Assembly (NCBI RefSeq): GCF_026013475.1
Contig: NZ_JAPDPH010000041.1
Coordinates: forward strand, 1-42,731
Direction of reading: 5' to 3'
Length of the DNA: 42,731 nt
From: Micromonospora yasonensis
GTDB lineage: Bacteria > Actinomycetota > Actinomycetes > Mycobacteriales > Micromonosporaceae
This document shows positions 23,952-31,395 of this stretch, in pieces. The position numbers and the translations under genes are program-made. A model generated the notes under the pieces. The model saw nothing but the letters and a program-made list of their open reading frames with translations, did not search any database and was not told where the DNA came from. The first letter of the stretch is position 1; the number at the start of each line of letters is the position of its first letter.

Positions 23952-25397
23952 ATGACGACGGAACACACCAGGCGCCATTTCCTCCGGTTGGCCGGCGCGG
24001 CGGGCGTCGCCGTGGCCTTCACCCCGGTTTTCGCCGGTCCGGCGGCGGCCGACCCCCTGCCGGCCGGCTACCCGTGGGCCCGGGCGGAATACATCAATGC
24101 CAAGGTACGCCGTCCGCACTTCCCCAACCGCTGGTACGACATCCAGGACTTCGGCGCGGTCGGTGACGGCGCCACGAGCTGCACCGAGGCGTTCAAGCGA
24201 GCCATCCAGGAGTGCCACTCAGCCGGCGGCGGCCACGTCGTCGTACCGGCCGGCCGGTGGCTGACGGGCCCGATTCACCTGCTCAGCAACGTCGACCTGC
24301 ACGTCACCGCCGCCGCGGTGGTGCTGTTCAGCCAGACGCCCGCCGACTACCTGCCCGCCGTGCTGACCCGGTTCGAGGGGGTCGAGCTCTACAACTACTC
24401 CCCGCTGATCTACGCGTACGGACAGGAGAACATCGGCGTCACCGGTGCCGGCGTGCTGGACGGCCAGGCCGACAACGCGCACTGGTGGCCGTGGAAGGGC
24501 AAGGCCGAATACGGCTGGAAGAAGGGCGACCCCAAGCAGGACGCGGCCCGCAACCGGCTGTTCGCCATGGCCGAGCAGGGCGTGCCGGTCGAGCAGCGGG
24601 TGTTCGGCGAGGGCGACTGCCTGCGCTCCTCCTTCATCGAGCCGTACCGTTGCCGCAACGTGATCATCGAGGGCGTGACGATCCTCCGCTCGCCGATGTG
24701 GGAAATCCACCCGACGCTGTCGGAAAACGTGCTCGTCCAGAACGTCACCGTCAACTCGCACGGGCCGAACAACGACGGCTGCGACCCGGAGAGCAGCCGC
24801 ATGGTCGTGATCCGCGACTGCACGTTCGACACCGGCGACGACTGCATCGCGATCAAGGCTGGCCGCAACGCGGACGGGCGTCGGGTTGCCACCCCGAGCG
24901 AGGACATCCTCATCGAGGGCTGCCTGATGCGCGACGGCCACGGTGGTGTGACGATCGGCAGCGAGATGTCCGGTGGCGTGCGCAACGTGTTCGTCCGCGA
25001 CTGCGAGATGTCCAGCCCCAACCTCGACATCGCCCTGCGGTTCAAGACCAACTCGGTCCGGGGCGGCTTCATCACCGGCTTCTACGCCCGCGACATCACC
25101 ATCGGCGAGGTCGCCGGCGCCGTGATCGACGTGAACTTCTTCTACGAGGAAGGACCTGGCTACGGCTTCAACCCGGTCGTAGGTGCCATCGACGTACGCA
25201 ACCTCACGGTCCGCTCGGCCGCTCGGGGCCTCAACCTCCGAGGCTACGCCGACGACCACATCAACGGGGTGACCCTCACCGACGTCGACTTCGGCACCAC
25301 CAGCAAGCCCGATGTCGTGGAATACGTCGACAACCTCGTGCTGCGCAACGTCATCGAGAACGGTGCGCCACTCGTCCTGAACTCCGTCTCGGCCTGA
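23952..25397 (+). CDS. Tat-exported GH28 polygalacturonase-type glycosidase
   Basis: This is a 481-residue secreted beta-helix enzyme. Signal: TRRHFLRLAG, a near-perfect Tat motif, then hydrophobic residues and PAAA as a likely cleavage site. GH28 features are IQDFGAVGDGATSCTEAFKRAI at the fold start, PNNDGCDPESS with the catalytic Asp at about residue 275, DTGDDCIAIKAG with the Asp pair at about 296, DGHGGVTIGSEMSGG containing the catalytic-site His, and RFKTN in place of the usual RIK. It would hydrolyse galacturonan or a related uronic-acid glycan. GGAG-type ribosome site before ATG. It is closely related to the next GH28 gene, with shared FSQ-x2-DYLP-x-VLTR and GSEMSGGVRNVF blocks, so the pair arose by duplication or joint acquisition. 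Confidence 0.87.
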   Translation: MTTEHTRRHFLRLAGAAGVAVAFTPVFAGPAAADPLPAGYPWARAEYINAKVRRPHFPNRWYDIQDFGAVGDGATSCTEAFKRAIQECHSAGGGHVVVPAGRWLTGPIHLLSNVDLHVTAAAVVLFSQTPADYLPAVLTRFEGVELYNYSPLIYAYGQENIGVTGAGVLDGQADNAHWWPWKGKAEYGWKKGDPKQDAARNRLFAMAEQGVPVEQRVFGEGDCLRSSFIEPYRCRNVIIEGVTILRSPMWEIHPTLSENVLVQNVTVNSHGPNNDGCDPESSRMVVIRDCTFDTGDDCIAIKAGRNADGRRVATPSEDILIEGCLMRDGHGGVTIGSEMSGGVRNVFVRDCEMSSPNLDIALRFKTNSVRGGFITGFYARDITIGEVAGAVIDVNFFYEEGPGYGFNPVVGAIDVRNLTVRSAARGLNLRGYADDHINGVTLTDVDFGTTSKPDVVEYVDNLVLRNVIENGAPLVLNSVSA

Positions 25398-25643
25398 GCC
25401 GGCCGCCCGGATCGCGGCTGGCTGAATCGACGTTACGCAAGGAGCCGAAAGTGAACCGCGGCACGCGTGCCGTGCCGGTCGGGTGACCGCGGCCATGATT
25501 GTCGGCCTGCCCAGCCCGAGTTCAGCCATCGGGGCGTACGGCCCGGCCAGCCACGACCGGGACCTACGTCCGCTCGACCGGAAGGTCGTCGCGTCCCGGC
25601 CGGGCCGCGCCCGCCATCGGAGATCGGTGAGGAAGGTGTGGAG

Positions 25644-27059
25644 ATGAAACGCCATGGTAGAAGTAGGGGCCGCATCATCATGCTGATGTCGGCCTTGCTC
25701 GGGTTCGTTCTTTCAAGTCCTCCGGCGGCGGCCACAGCTGCGTCTGGCGCGCCTGACAACGGTGCTGGTGCTCAGTGGGGAGCGCCCGGATGGGGGCAGG
25801 TGCCGCAGATTGAAAAGTCGATCACGGTGCCCACATTCCCGGACCGCGATTACACCGTGACCGAGTTCGGGGCAGTAGGTGACGGAACAACCGACGCGAG
25901 GCCGGCCATTACGGCCGCCATCCACGCAGCGAACAGCGCAGGCGGCGGCCGCGTCACACTCCCGGCGGGGACCTGGTTCAGCAAAGGTCCGATACACCTG
26001 ATGAGCAATGTCGACCTGCACGTCTCCGACGGCGCGACGCTGCGGTTCAGCCAGGACGCCACTGACTACCTTCCTCAGGTGCTGACTCGTTGGGAAGGCA
26101 CCGACCTCTACAACTATTCCCCGATGATCTACGCCTTCCGAACGACGAACGTCGCGGTTACCGGCGGCGGTGTCATTGACGGGAATACCGAGCCCTCTGA
26201 CACGGAGGGATTTGGGACGTTCAGGCCCAAGCAGGGTCCCGCGCAGTCGCGACTTCGCATGATGGGCACCACCGGCGTGCCTGTTGAGGAGAGGGTGTTC
26301 GGTAACGGGGACTACCTTCGGCCGAGCATGATTCAGTTCTATGAATCAGAGAACGTGCTACTGGAGGGCTTTACCGCCGTCGACTCCCCGTTCTGGGTAA
26401 ACCACTTCGTCTACACGCGTAACGCCACACTCCGCAATGTGACGGTCGACAGCAAGTCCTTGAACAATGACGGCGTGGACGTGGACTCCAGCACCAACGT
26501 GATGATCGAAGGCAATACTTTCATCACCGGCGACGACAGCGTGGTGGTGAAATCGGGCCGTGACCAAGATGGCTGGCGGGTTGGACGACCGAGCGAAAAC
26601 ATCATCATCCGGGGCAACGACATGCGAGGCCACAACGGTTTGACGATCGGGAGCGAGATGTCCGGTGGGGTGCGGAATGTTTTCATGGAGAACAACGTCC
26701 TCGGCGACGTGAGGTCCGCGCTCTACTTCAAGTCGAACACGGACCGAGGCGGCGCCATCGAAGACATCTGGGCGCGCAACATCACGGTCGGCGACGCCGA
26801 CACAGTCCTTGACTTTGACACCAACTACAAGAACGAGGGCAGCGGCAGGTACCCGTCGCTGTACCGGAACTTCAACGTCGAGAACGTGACAGCCGAAAGG
26901 GCCGGGACAGGAATCCGCGCTGTTGGAATCGCGGCTCAGCCAATCCGGGATGTTCTGGTGAGGAACGTGACCATCAATGAGGTTGAAGATCCGCTCATCA
27001 TCGAAAATGTGGACGACATCAACCTCAAGAACGTGTGGATGAACGGCGAACGATGCTAA
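25644..27059 (+). CDS. Secreted GH28 family glycosidase
   Basis: This is a 471-residue protein with a Sec signal (KRHGRSRGRIIMLMSALLGF, cleavage near AATAA). The GH28 fold opens with VTEFGAVGDGTTDARPAI and carries NNDGVDVDSS, ITGDDSVVVKSG, and then RGHNGLTIGSEMSGG and YFKSN. The usual G-H-G is G-H-N here and the RIK Arg is replaced by Tyr-Phe-Lys, so the substrate or mode of action may differ from polygalacturonase. ATG 25644 follows GAGGAAGG; the frame is open upstream to 25467, but that stretch lacks signal-like or family sequence. Third positions contain clearly more A and T than in the preceding GH28 gene, suggesting a different origin. Confidence 0.83.
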   Translation: MKRHGRSRGRIIMLMSALLGFVLSSPPAAATAASGAPDNGAGAQWGAPGWGQVPQIEKSITVPTFPDRDYTVTEFGAVGDGTTDARPAITAAIHAANSAGGGRVTLPAGTWFSKGPIHLMSNVDLHVSDGATLRFSQDATDYLPQVLTRWEGTDLYNYSPMIYAFRTTNVAVTGGGVIDGNTEPSDTEGFGTFRPKQGPAQSRLRMMGTTGVPVEERVFGNGDYLRPSMIQFYESENVLLEGFTAVDSPFWVNHFVYTRNATLRNVTVDSKSLNNDGVDVDSSTNVMIEGNTFITGDDSVVVKSGRDQDGWRVGRPSENIIIRGNDMRGHNGLTIGSEMSGGVRNVFMENNVLGDVRSALYFKSNTDRGGAIEDIWARNITVGDADTVLDFDTNYKNEGSGRYPSLYRNFNVENVTAERAGTGIRAVGIAAQPIRDVLVRNVTINEVEDPLIIENVDDINLKNVWMNGERC

Positions 27060-27089
27060 AAGTGGTCGGAAGGGACGGAGTGAGCCGAG

Positions 27090-28124
27090 ATGCCAAGTGA
27101 GGGCACGAGAGGGATCGCACGACGAAGCCTCCTGCTGGGAGCGGGTGCCACTGCCTCCGCAGTCGCGCTGGGACAACCCACCGCCTCAGCATCCGAGCGG
27201 CCCGCGCAGGCGCCAAATCCAGGTCAGTCGGGCAGGATTCTCAACGCGTACTACCTGGCTGCCAACGCCTACACGATCGTGCCGCGCCGAGTTCGCGAGG
27301 ACATGACGTGGATGGCCAGCATCGGGACCAACGCGGTCTCCATCAGTGTGTTGGAGCAGGATTTTGACAGCGCCAACTACAACATACAAATCACGGTCGA
27401 GGAGGCGTTGAGAGCCGGCATAACCCCTTATGCCATTCCTTCGCGTTGGGGAAGTCTGGTGGCCGGCGCACCCAGCGTGCCCAGCAATTTCACCGAGAGT
27501 CACTCGGAGACCTGGCTGCTGGACGACGACGGCACTCCCTATACCAACAGCAGAGGCCATCGAAGCGACCCGACCCACCCGAAGACGATTCAGTTCTTCA
27601 AGGAGCGCACCGAGAGGCTGCTGACCCAGTGGCCCTTCGAGGGCATAATCTGGGATGAGCCGAAGGAGGACAACACCTACGACCTGTTTCGGCAAGCCAG
27701 CGAGCACGCCAAGGCGATCAAGCCTGATGTGACGATCTCGCTCTTCCTTGACCTCTCGGCCTACAAGGGAGCATCCAGGGAGGACGCGGCCGAACAGTTC
27801 GCCCGAATCGAAGCCATTGACTATTTCGGCTGCGACGGCAGCCCATGGGGGACGGACGACCCGGGTGACCAGAAGAAGGTTCTACTCGGCGGCGACGGGG
27901 AACGCTTCATCGCGATGGCCAGAAGGAACGGCAAAGGTAGCTTCCTCCTGGCGGAGACGTATGCCCTGCGCAAGTCGGTCTACCCGCTCGTCGACCGACG
28001 CCTTCCAGAAGTTGTCGACCTGGCCTCCGACTGTTTGAGTTACTACTACTACCCTCGAGACAACGAGGACCCGGAGCAGCTCATGCAGATCACTCGCAAG
28101 CATGTGAGGGGCTACGCCGGCTGA
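27090..28124 (+). CDS. Tat-exported protein of unknown function, possibly a TIM-barrel glycosidase
   Basis: This is a 344-residue protein with a Tat-like signal (IARRSLLLGAGATASAVALG, cleavage near residue 33). The mature part alternates strands and helices in a way that suggests a beta/alpha barrel: RILNAYYLAANAYTI, MASIGTNAVSISVLE, AGITPYAIPSRWG, FEGIIWDEPKED, KPDVTISLFLDLSAY, IEAIDYFGCDGSPW and LASDCLSYYYYPRD. The strand ending in IIWDEPKE is the kind of place where a glycosidase carries its acidic residues. No family name comes to mind. It starts 30 bp after the GH28 stop with a GGAG site, so they are likely co-transcribed, and it shares that gene's lower GC. A role in trimming the same polysaccharide is inference. 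Confidence 0.7.
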   Translation: MPSEGTRGIARRSLLLGAGATASAVALGQPTASASERPAQAPNPGQSGRILNAYYLAANAYTIVPRRVREDMTWMASIGTNAVSISVLEQDFDSANYNIQITVEEALRAGITPYAIPSRWGSLVAGAPSVPSNFTESHSETWLLDDDGTPYTNSRGHRSDPTHPKTIQFFKERTERLLTQWPFEGIIWDEPKEDNTYDLFRQASEHAKAIKPDVTISLFLDLSAYKGASREDAAEQFARIEAIDYFGCDGSPWGTDDPGDQKKVLLGGDGERFIAMARRNGKGSFLLAETYALRKSVYPLVDRRLPEVVDLASDCLSYYYYPRDNEDPEQLMQITRKHVRGYAG

Positions 28125-28284
28125 CGCACCAGCGGAGCCCGGTTGTCAGGCTCTCACCGGGACACACAGTTGCCGCCCAGCTGGCCAGCCGGCGCAGGGC
28201 GTCCTGGGCCGGCGTACCGGGCTCGGCGCTGTAGGCCGTCATAGTCAGCCCGTGGTCGGCCCGCGATACGCGGGCCGACCACAC
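28090..28284 (-). pseudogene. Possible C-terminal remnant of an XRE/MmyB-like regulator
   Basis: The minus-strand frame contains LTMTAYSAEPGTPAQDALRR followed by LASWAAT, which resembles the end of the MmyB-like ligand domain of actinobacterial XRE regulators (…vYTAEPGSPSadAL…). Nothing of the DNA-binding part or the rest of the domain is present, and the frame overlaps the 3' end of the preceding gene. A remnant is the best guess; chance resemblance is possible. Confidence 0.3.
28252..28282. terminator. Perfect 14-bp hairpin between convergent genes
   Basis: GTGGTCGGCCCGCG (28252-28265) and CGCGGGCCGACCAC (28269-28282) are exact complements around ATA. It lies 5 bp past the DivIVA-gene stop and 128 bp past the opposing gene, an obvious bidirectional terminator although no T-tract follows. 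Confidence 0.75.
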
Positions 28285-28287
28285 CCG

Positions 28288-28977
28288 TCACTGATGCCGC
28301 AAGTGGGGCATTGGCTTTGTCACTCCGTTCAGTGATTGCTCGGCCCCGGCAACCGGGGTCACCATTCGGTTCATTGTTCGGGTCAGTTGCTCGCTGCCTT
28401 CGTTCAGGTGCCCGGCGGCGGACTGGAGATGCGAGATCATCATCTCGCCGAAGATCCGCAACGCTTCCTGGGCGGCTGTCGTGTCGTTGAAGGCGTCGCC
28501 GGTGTTGTGCCGATCGTGCACCGCTTGCTCGGCCTCCTGGCGGGCGTTCTCTACCGCGGCCTGCACGTAGGACTCGTACTGCACGCGGGCGTACTCGGCG
28601 ACTCGGCTGGCGTAGTCGTGGGCCTGGGCGATGATCTGCTCGGCTTCCCGCTGCGCTGCGGACAGCATGTTGACCTGCTCGGCTACCGGTTGGTTTGCCG
28701 CCCTGTCACTGCTCGGAAGGACCCCGTGCCGGTGCAGCTCAAGGTGATCATTGAGCCGCGCGTTTTCCGCCTGGAGGTCCGCCATCTGCGTGGCGAGACG
28801 GTCCAGTTCGTCGGCTACCTGGATTCGGAACCGGTCGACATCCGTCGGCTCGTACCCGCGACGGGTGAACGAGGCGGCGTCGAACTGCCAGCGGCGCACC
28901 CGGTTGGCGGTCATGCGGACCGGGGGGCTCAGGGCCACCTGTCCGCCGTCGTACCTGCTGATCGACGTCACGCTCAC
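28288..28977 (-). CDS. DivIVA-domain coiled-coil protein
   Basis: This is a 229-residue protein. Residues about 30-60 have the DivIVA start (FTRRGYEPTDVDRFRIQVADEL), which in the family binds curved membrane. Then follow long coiled-coil stretches (LATQMADLQAENARLNDHLE; AAQREAEQIIAQAHDYASRV; VENARQEAEQAVHDRHN) and a short unstructured tail. It is smaller than the polar-growth DivIVA/Wag31 and not near cell-division genes. Its GTG start overlaps the flavohaemoglobin stop (GTGA), so the two are made together, an unexpected pairing. A role as scaffold or polar anchor for the flavohaemoglobin is speculation. Confidence 0.82.
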   Translation of the reverse strand: MSVTSISRYDGGQVALSPPVRMTANRVRRWQFDAASFTRRGYEPTDVDRFRIQVADELDRLATQMADLQAENARLNDHLELHRHGVLPSSDRAANQPVAEQVNMLSAAQREAEQIIAQAHDYASRVAEYARVQYESYVQAAVENARQEAEQAVHDRHNTGDAFNDTTAAQEALRIFGEMMISHLQSAAGHLNEGSEQLTRTMNRMVTPVAGAEQSLNGVTKPMPHLRHQ

Positions 28978-30140
28978 CGGACACCTCCGGAATTGTCAGG
29001 GGTGGTGCTTGCTCGCCAGGTCGGCCCGTACCAGTGCCCGCCGAACCCTTCGTGGTGTAGTTGGCCGGCGTGGTAGCCCGCCTGGGTCAACGACGCCACC
29101 GACTGGGCCACCATCTGGTCGGAGCCGCAGACGTACACGTGCCGGGACCGCCAGTCCCCGTCGGCCAACGCACGGTCCACCGGGTGCACCAGGTCGCCGG
29201 GCCGCTGGAAGTCCAGACTCACGACGTGGTTCACGGTCAGCCACGGCCAGGACGAGGCCAACTTGTCAATCGCGTCGGTGTCGTAGAACTCGAGGCGGGT
29301 CCGCGCCCCCACATACAGGGCGACCTGTCGCCGGGAGTCTTCTGCCGCGACCTGCTCGAGCAGTGCCTTCATCGGCGCCCACCCGGTGCCGCCGGCCAGG
29401 ATCAGCAGGTCGCTGGAGCCGGCCGGCCGCAGGGTGAGCCGGTCACCCACGGGGGCGGCCAGATAGATGCAGTCCCCGGCCGCGCAGCCGTACACCAGCC
29501 GGGAGGAGACGGCACCGCCGGGCGTTACCCGCACGTGCAGCTCGATGGTGCCGTCGCGGCGGGGGGCGTTAGCCGGCGAGTAGTACCGCCAGGCCCGCAC
29601 CGCCGGGTGGGCCACGCCGATGGATTGGCCGGGCGTGAACCTCAACAGGTAATCGGGCCGCACCGTCAGCACCGCCACGTCGAACGTCCGCTGCTCGTGG
29701 CTGATGACCTCCGCCTCCCACCACGGGGGGTCGACCGCCTCGGCCTTCTCCGCAGCCTCGATCATGACCTGCGCGATCAGCTCGTAGGCGTCGGCCCAGT
29801 CCTTGGCGAGTTCGTCGGTCCACGCATCCCGCAGGAAGTGCCGCAGCGTCGCGAGCAGCGCCTGACCGACTGCCGGGTAGTGCTCGGCGCGCACCGCGTA
29901 CTTGCGGTGGTCCGCGCCGAGCTGCTGCAGGAACTCGGCGAGCCGGTCGAGCTGGTCCACGTGGGAGACGATGTGCCCCAACGCGGACACCAGCTTGTCC
30001 CGCTGGCCGGCCATGTTCGTCGGGAACATCCGCCGGGTCTCGGGATATGCCAGGAAGAGGGTGGAATAGAAGTAGATCGGCACCTGCTCGCCGTGCGCGG
30101 CGACCTGGGACCAGCTTTCCTTCAACCGTGCGGCGTCCAT
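28974..30140 (-). CDS. Flavohaemoglobin-type globin/FAD/NAD oxidoreductase
   Basis: This is a 388-residue protein. Residues 1-135 are a globin domain (FYSTLFLAYPETRRMFP, LGADHRKYAVRAEHY with the likely haem-binding His). Residues about 145-245 are the FAD-binding barrel with the RYYS flavin motif and VTPGGAVSSRLV. Residues 255-380 are the NAD domain with LILAGGTGWAPMKALLEQ and VYVCGSDQMV. This architecture usually oxidises nitric oxide to nitrate using O2 and NAD(P)H. ATG 30140 is preceded by a 46-residue ORF whose stop lies 2 bp upstream, and its own stop overlaps the DivIVA-domain gene. The frame is open further upstream but without globin sequence. The activity is inferred from domain order. 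Confidence 0.87.
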   Translation of the reverse strand: MDAARLKESWSQVAAHGEQVPIYFYSTLFLAYPETRRMFPTNMAGQRDKLVSALGHIVSHVDQLDRLAEFLQQLGADHRKYAVRAEHYPAVGQALLATLRHFLRDAWTDELAKDWADAYELIAQVMIEAAEKAEAVDPPWWEAEVISHEQRTFDVAVLTVRPDYLLRFTPGQSIGVAHPAVRAWRYYSPANAPRRDGTIELHVRVTPGGAVSSRLVYGCAAGDCIYLAAPVGDRLTLRPAGSSDLLILAGGTGWAPMKALLEQVAAEDSRRQVALYVGARTRLEFYDTDAIDKLASSWPWLTVNHVVSLDFQRPGDLVHPVDRALADGDWRSRHVYVCGSDQMVAQSVASLTQAGYHAGQLHHEGFGGHWYGPTWRASTTPDNSGGVR

Positions 30141-30142
30141 GC

Positions 30143-30283
30143 TCAGACGCCCTGCGGCATGGCGGACGTCACCACCTGGTCCGGCACGTTCGCCAGGACG
30201 TCCCGAGCTGTCTTCCCGGAGGCGGCGCCACCGATTCGCTCGTAGTGGGAACGGCGGGTGTCTTCCGTAACCGTCACGGTCAT
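30143..30283 (-). CDS. Small 46-residue protein preceding flavohaemoglobin
   Basis: An ATG with an ideal GGAGG ribosome site 6 bases away opens a 46-codon frame that ends 2 bp before the flavohaemoglobin ATG, so translation would be coupled. The peptide has a polar start (TVTVTEDTRRSHYERIGGAA) and a KTARDVLANVP stretch. HYERIGG recalls the first helix of truncated haemoglobins, but the rest of that fold is absent. It may be a genuine small partner or leader peptide, or the stub of a lost globin. I favour a real translated ORF because of the ribosome site and tight spacing. Confidence 0.6.
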   Translation of the reverse strand: MTVTVTEDTRRSHYERIGGAASGKTARDVLANVPDQVVTSAMPQGV

Positions 30284-30601
30284 TCCTCCAAGTGCAAGGG
30301 TTCCCGCGCGTCGACGCGGAGGGGCTCAGGCCTATCGGTGCGATGTCGGCAATCCACACCCCATCGGCACCTAACAGGCCGTGTCGGACCATAGCCGGTC
30401 GCCGCCGGCCCCGCTCACCCGGCTACGAGCAGGACGGGACAGGTTGTCAGGCGCGAGGACGCACTTCCAGCTCTCGCAGCGAGGCGTCAGCGAGCAGGAC
30501 CTGACCAACGGCCCGCCATCGTCGTGACCAGCGCCGCAATGGCAGACGGCGGCGGCCACGCCGGCTGATGGCGTGGCCGCCGATTCAGGCGATGTGGGGG
30601 G
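30284..30601. other. Intergenic region upstream of the globin operon
   Basis: It contains the hairpin at 30550-30582 and, on the minus strand, a possible -10 box TATGGT (30393-30388) about 100 bp before the 46-residue ORF. No convincing gene or NO-responsive operator is seen. Confidence 0.4.
30550..30582 (-). terminator. Perfect 13-bp hairpin after a membrane-protein gene
   Basis: CGGCGGCCACGCC (30550-30562) and GGCGTGGCCGCCG (30570-30582) are exact complements with a 7-base loop, 19 bp past the stop of the gene ending at 30602. Confidence 0.7.
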
Positions 30602-31078
30602 CTACTTCCGGGAGGCGACGACCACGATGGCGAGGACCCAACCGACGAACAGCCCGTAGACGCCACCACCGGCTGCCCAGCCGAAGGCACCACGCAGGCT
30701 GGCATCCAGCTGGAGGAACGCGGTCAGGAGGCCAGCGGACGCCGCGGCGAAGACGTAGGCCCCCCAGCTTGAGAAGAACAGCCTCGCGCTGCGCGATGAT
30801 CCTGCCGCGACCATGACGGACACGAAGACGCCGGTCAGCACGATGAGCAGAATTGCCTTGATGTCGTTGGCGAGGATGGTCCGCACTGACTCATCCGAGC
30901 TGAACGACCAGGTCGGCCATGCCAACTGCTTCAGAAAAAATCCCCACGCGTCGTTCGAGGTGTGGTTCTTCGCCCAGTCGGTGTAGGCCGGGTTACCGAA
31001 TGCGATCACCAGGATCAGGGCGGCGAGCACCGCCGTGCCCGTCACGGTGCGGACCCGCCCGGCTGTAGTAGTAGCCAT
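30602..31078 (-). CDS. Small integral membrane protein, unknown function
   Basis: This is a 158-residue protein with four likely membrane helices: about 10-28 (GTAVLAALILVIAFGNPAY), 70-92 (AILLIVLTGVFVSVMVAA), 98-120 (LFFSSWGAYVFAAASAGLLTA) and 135-154 (GVYGLFVGWVLAIVVVA). A soluble loop between helices 1 and 2 contains a Trp-rich LAWPTWSFSSDES stretch. I do not recognise a family. ATG 31078 is chosen because the next upstream start (31114) adds only basic, non-hydrophobic residues; neither has a good ribosome site. It ends at a strong hairpin and seems to be a single-gene unit. Confidence 0.65.
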   Translation of the reverse strand: MATTTAGRVRTVTGTAVLAALILVIAFGNPAYTDWAKNHTSNDAWGFFLKQLAWPTWSFSSDESVRTILANDIKAILLIVLTGVFVSVMVAAGSSRSARLFFSSWGAYVFAAASAGLLTAFLQLDASLRGAFGWAAGGGVYGLFVGWVLAIVVVASRK

Positions 31079-31395
31079 ACGGACAGTGTGCGGCGTGAGT
31101 CCGGCGCGAGGCAATCCACGAGGGTAAATGGCCGCCCGCGTCAGCGGCGGCGCGGGCCTGCTCCACCAACTGGCCCCAGGCCTGCGCCGACAACCTCCGC
31201 CGGTCGTTCCGGTCCCTTCTTCGCCAGCCCGGCAGCATCCGAGGCGGTCGCCGCCTCCTGGAACGTCAGGTGCTGCCCCTTGACCAAGAGTTGCACCTTC
31301 GCCTTATCGCGCCGCCTCTCCTGATCGACGTACAGAAGTCACTGCCTTAGAGGCGGAGTGGCCCGTGGGGCTGGATGCCGGCCAGGTCCGCACCG
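31079..31395. other. Intergenic region, possible gene debris
   Basis: The minus strand between about 31330 and 31140 reads as a soluble, charged segment (VQLLVKGQHLTFQEAATASD and on) with coding-like composition but no start codon context and no family I recognise. It may be a remnant. No RNA or repeat is visible. Confidence 0.35.

Noticed and set aside
28288..28977. Main polar-growth DivIVA/Wag31
   Set aside because: No cell-division neighbours, unusual coupling to a flavohaemoglobin, and a shorter, divergent coiled coil.
31140..31330. Minus-strand gene in the spacer between the two small membrane proteins
   Set aside because: Coding-like composition but no start, no ribosome site and no family; listed only as possible debris.
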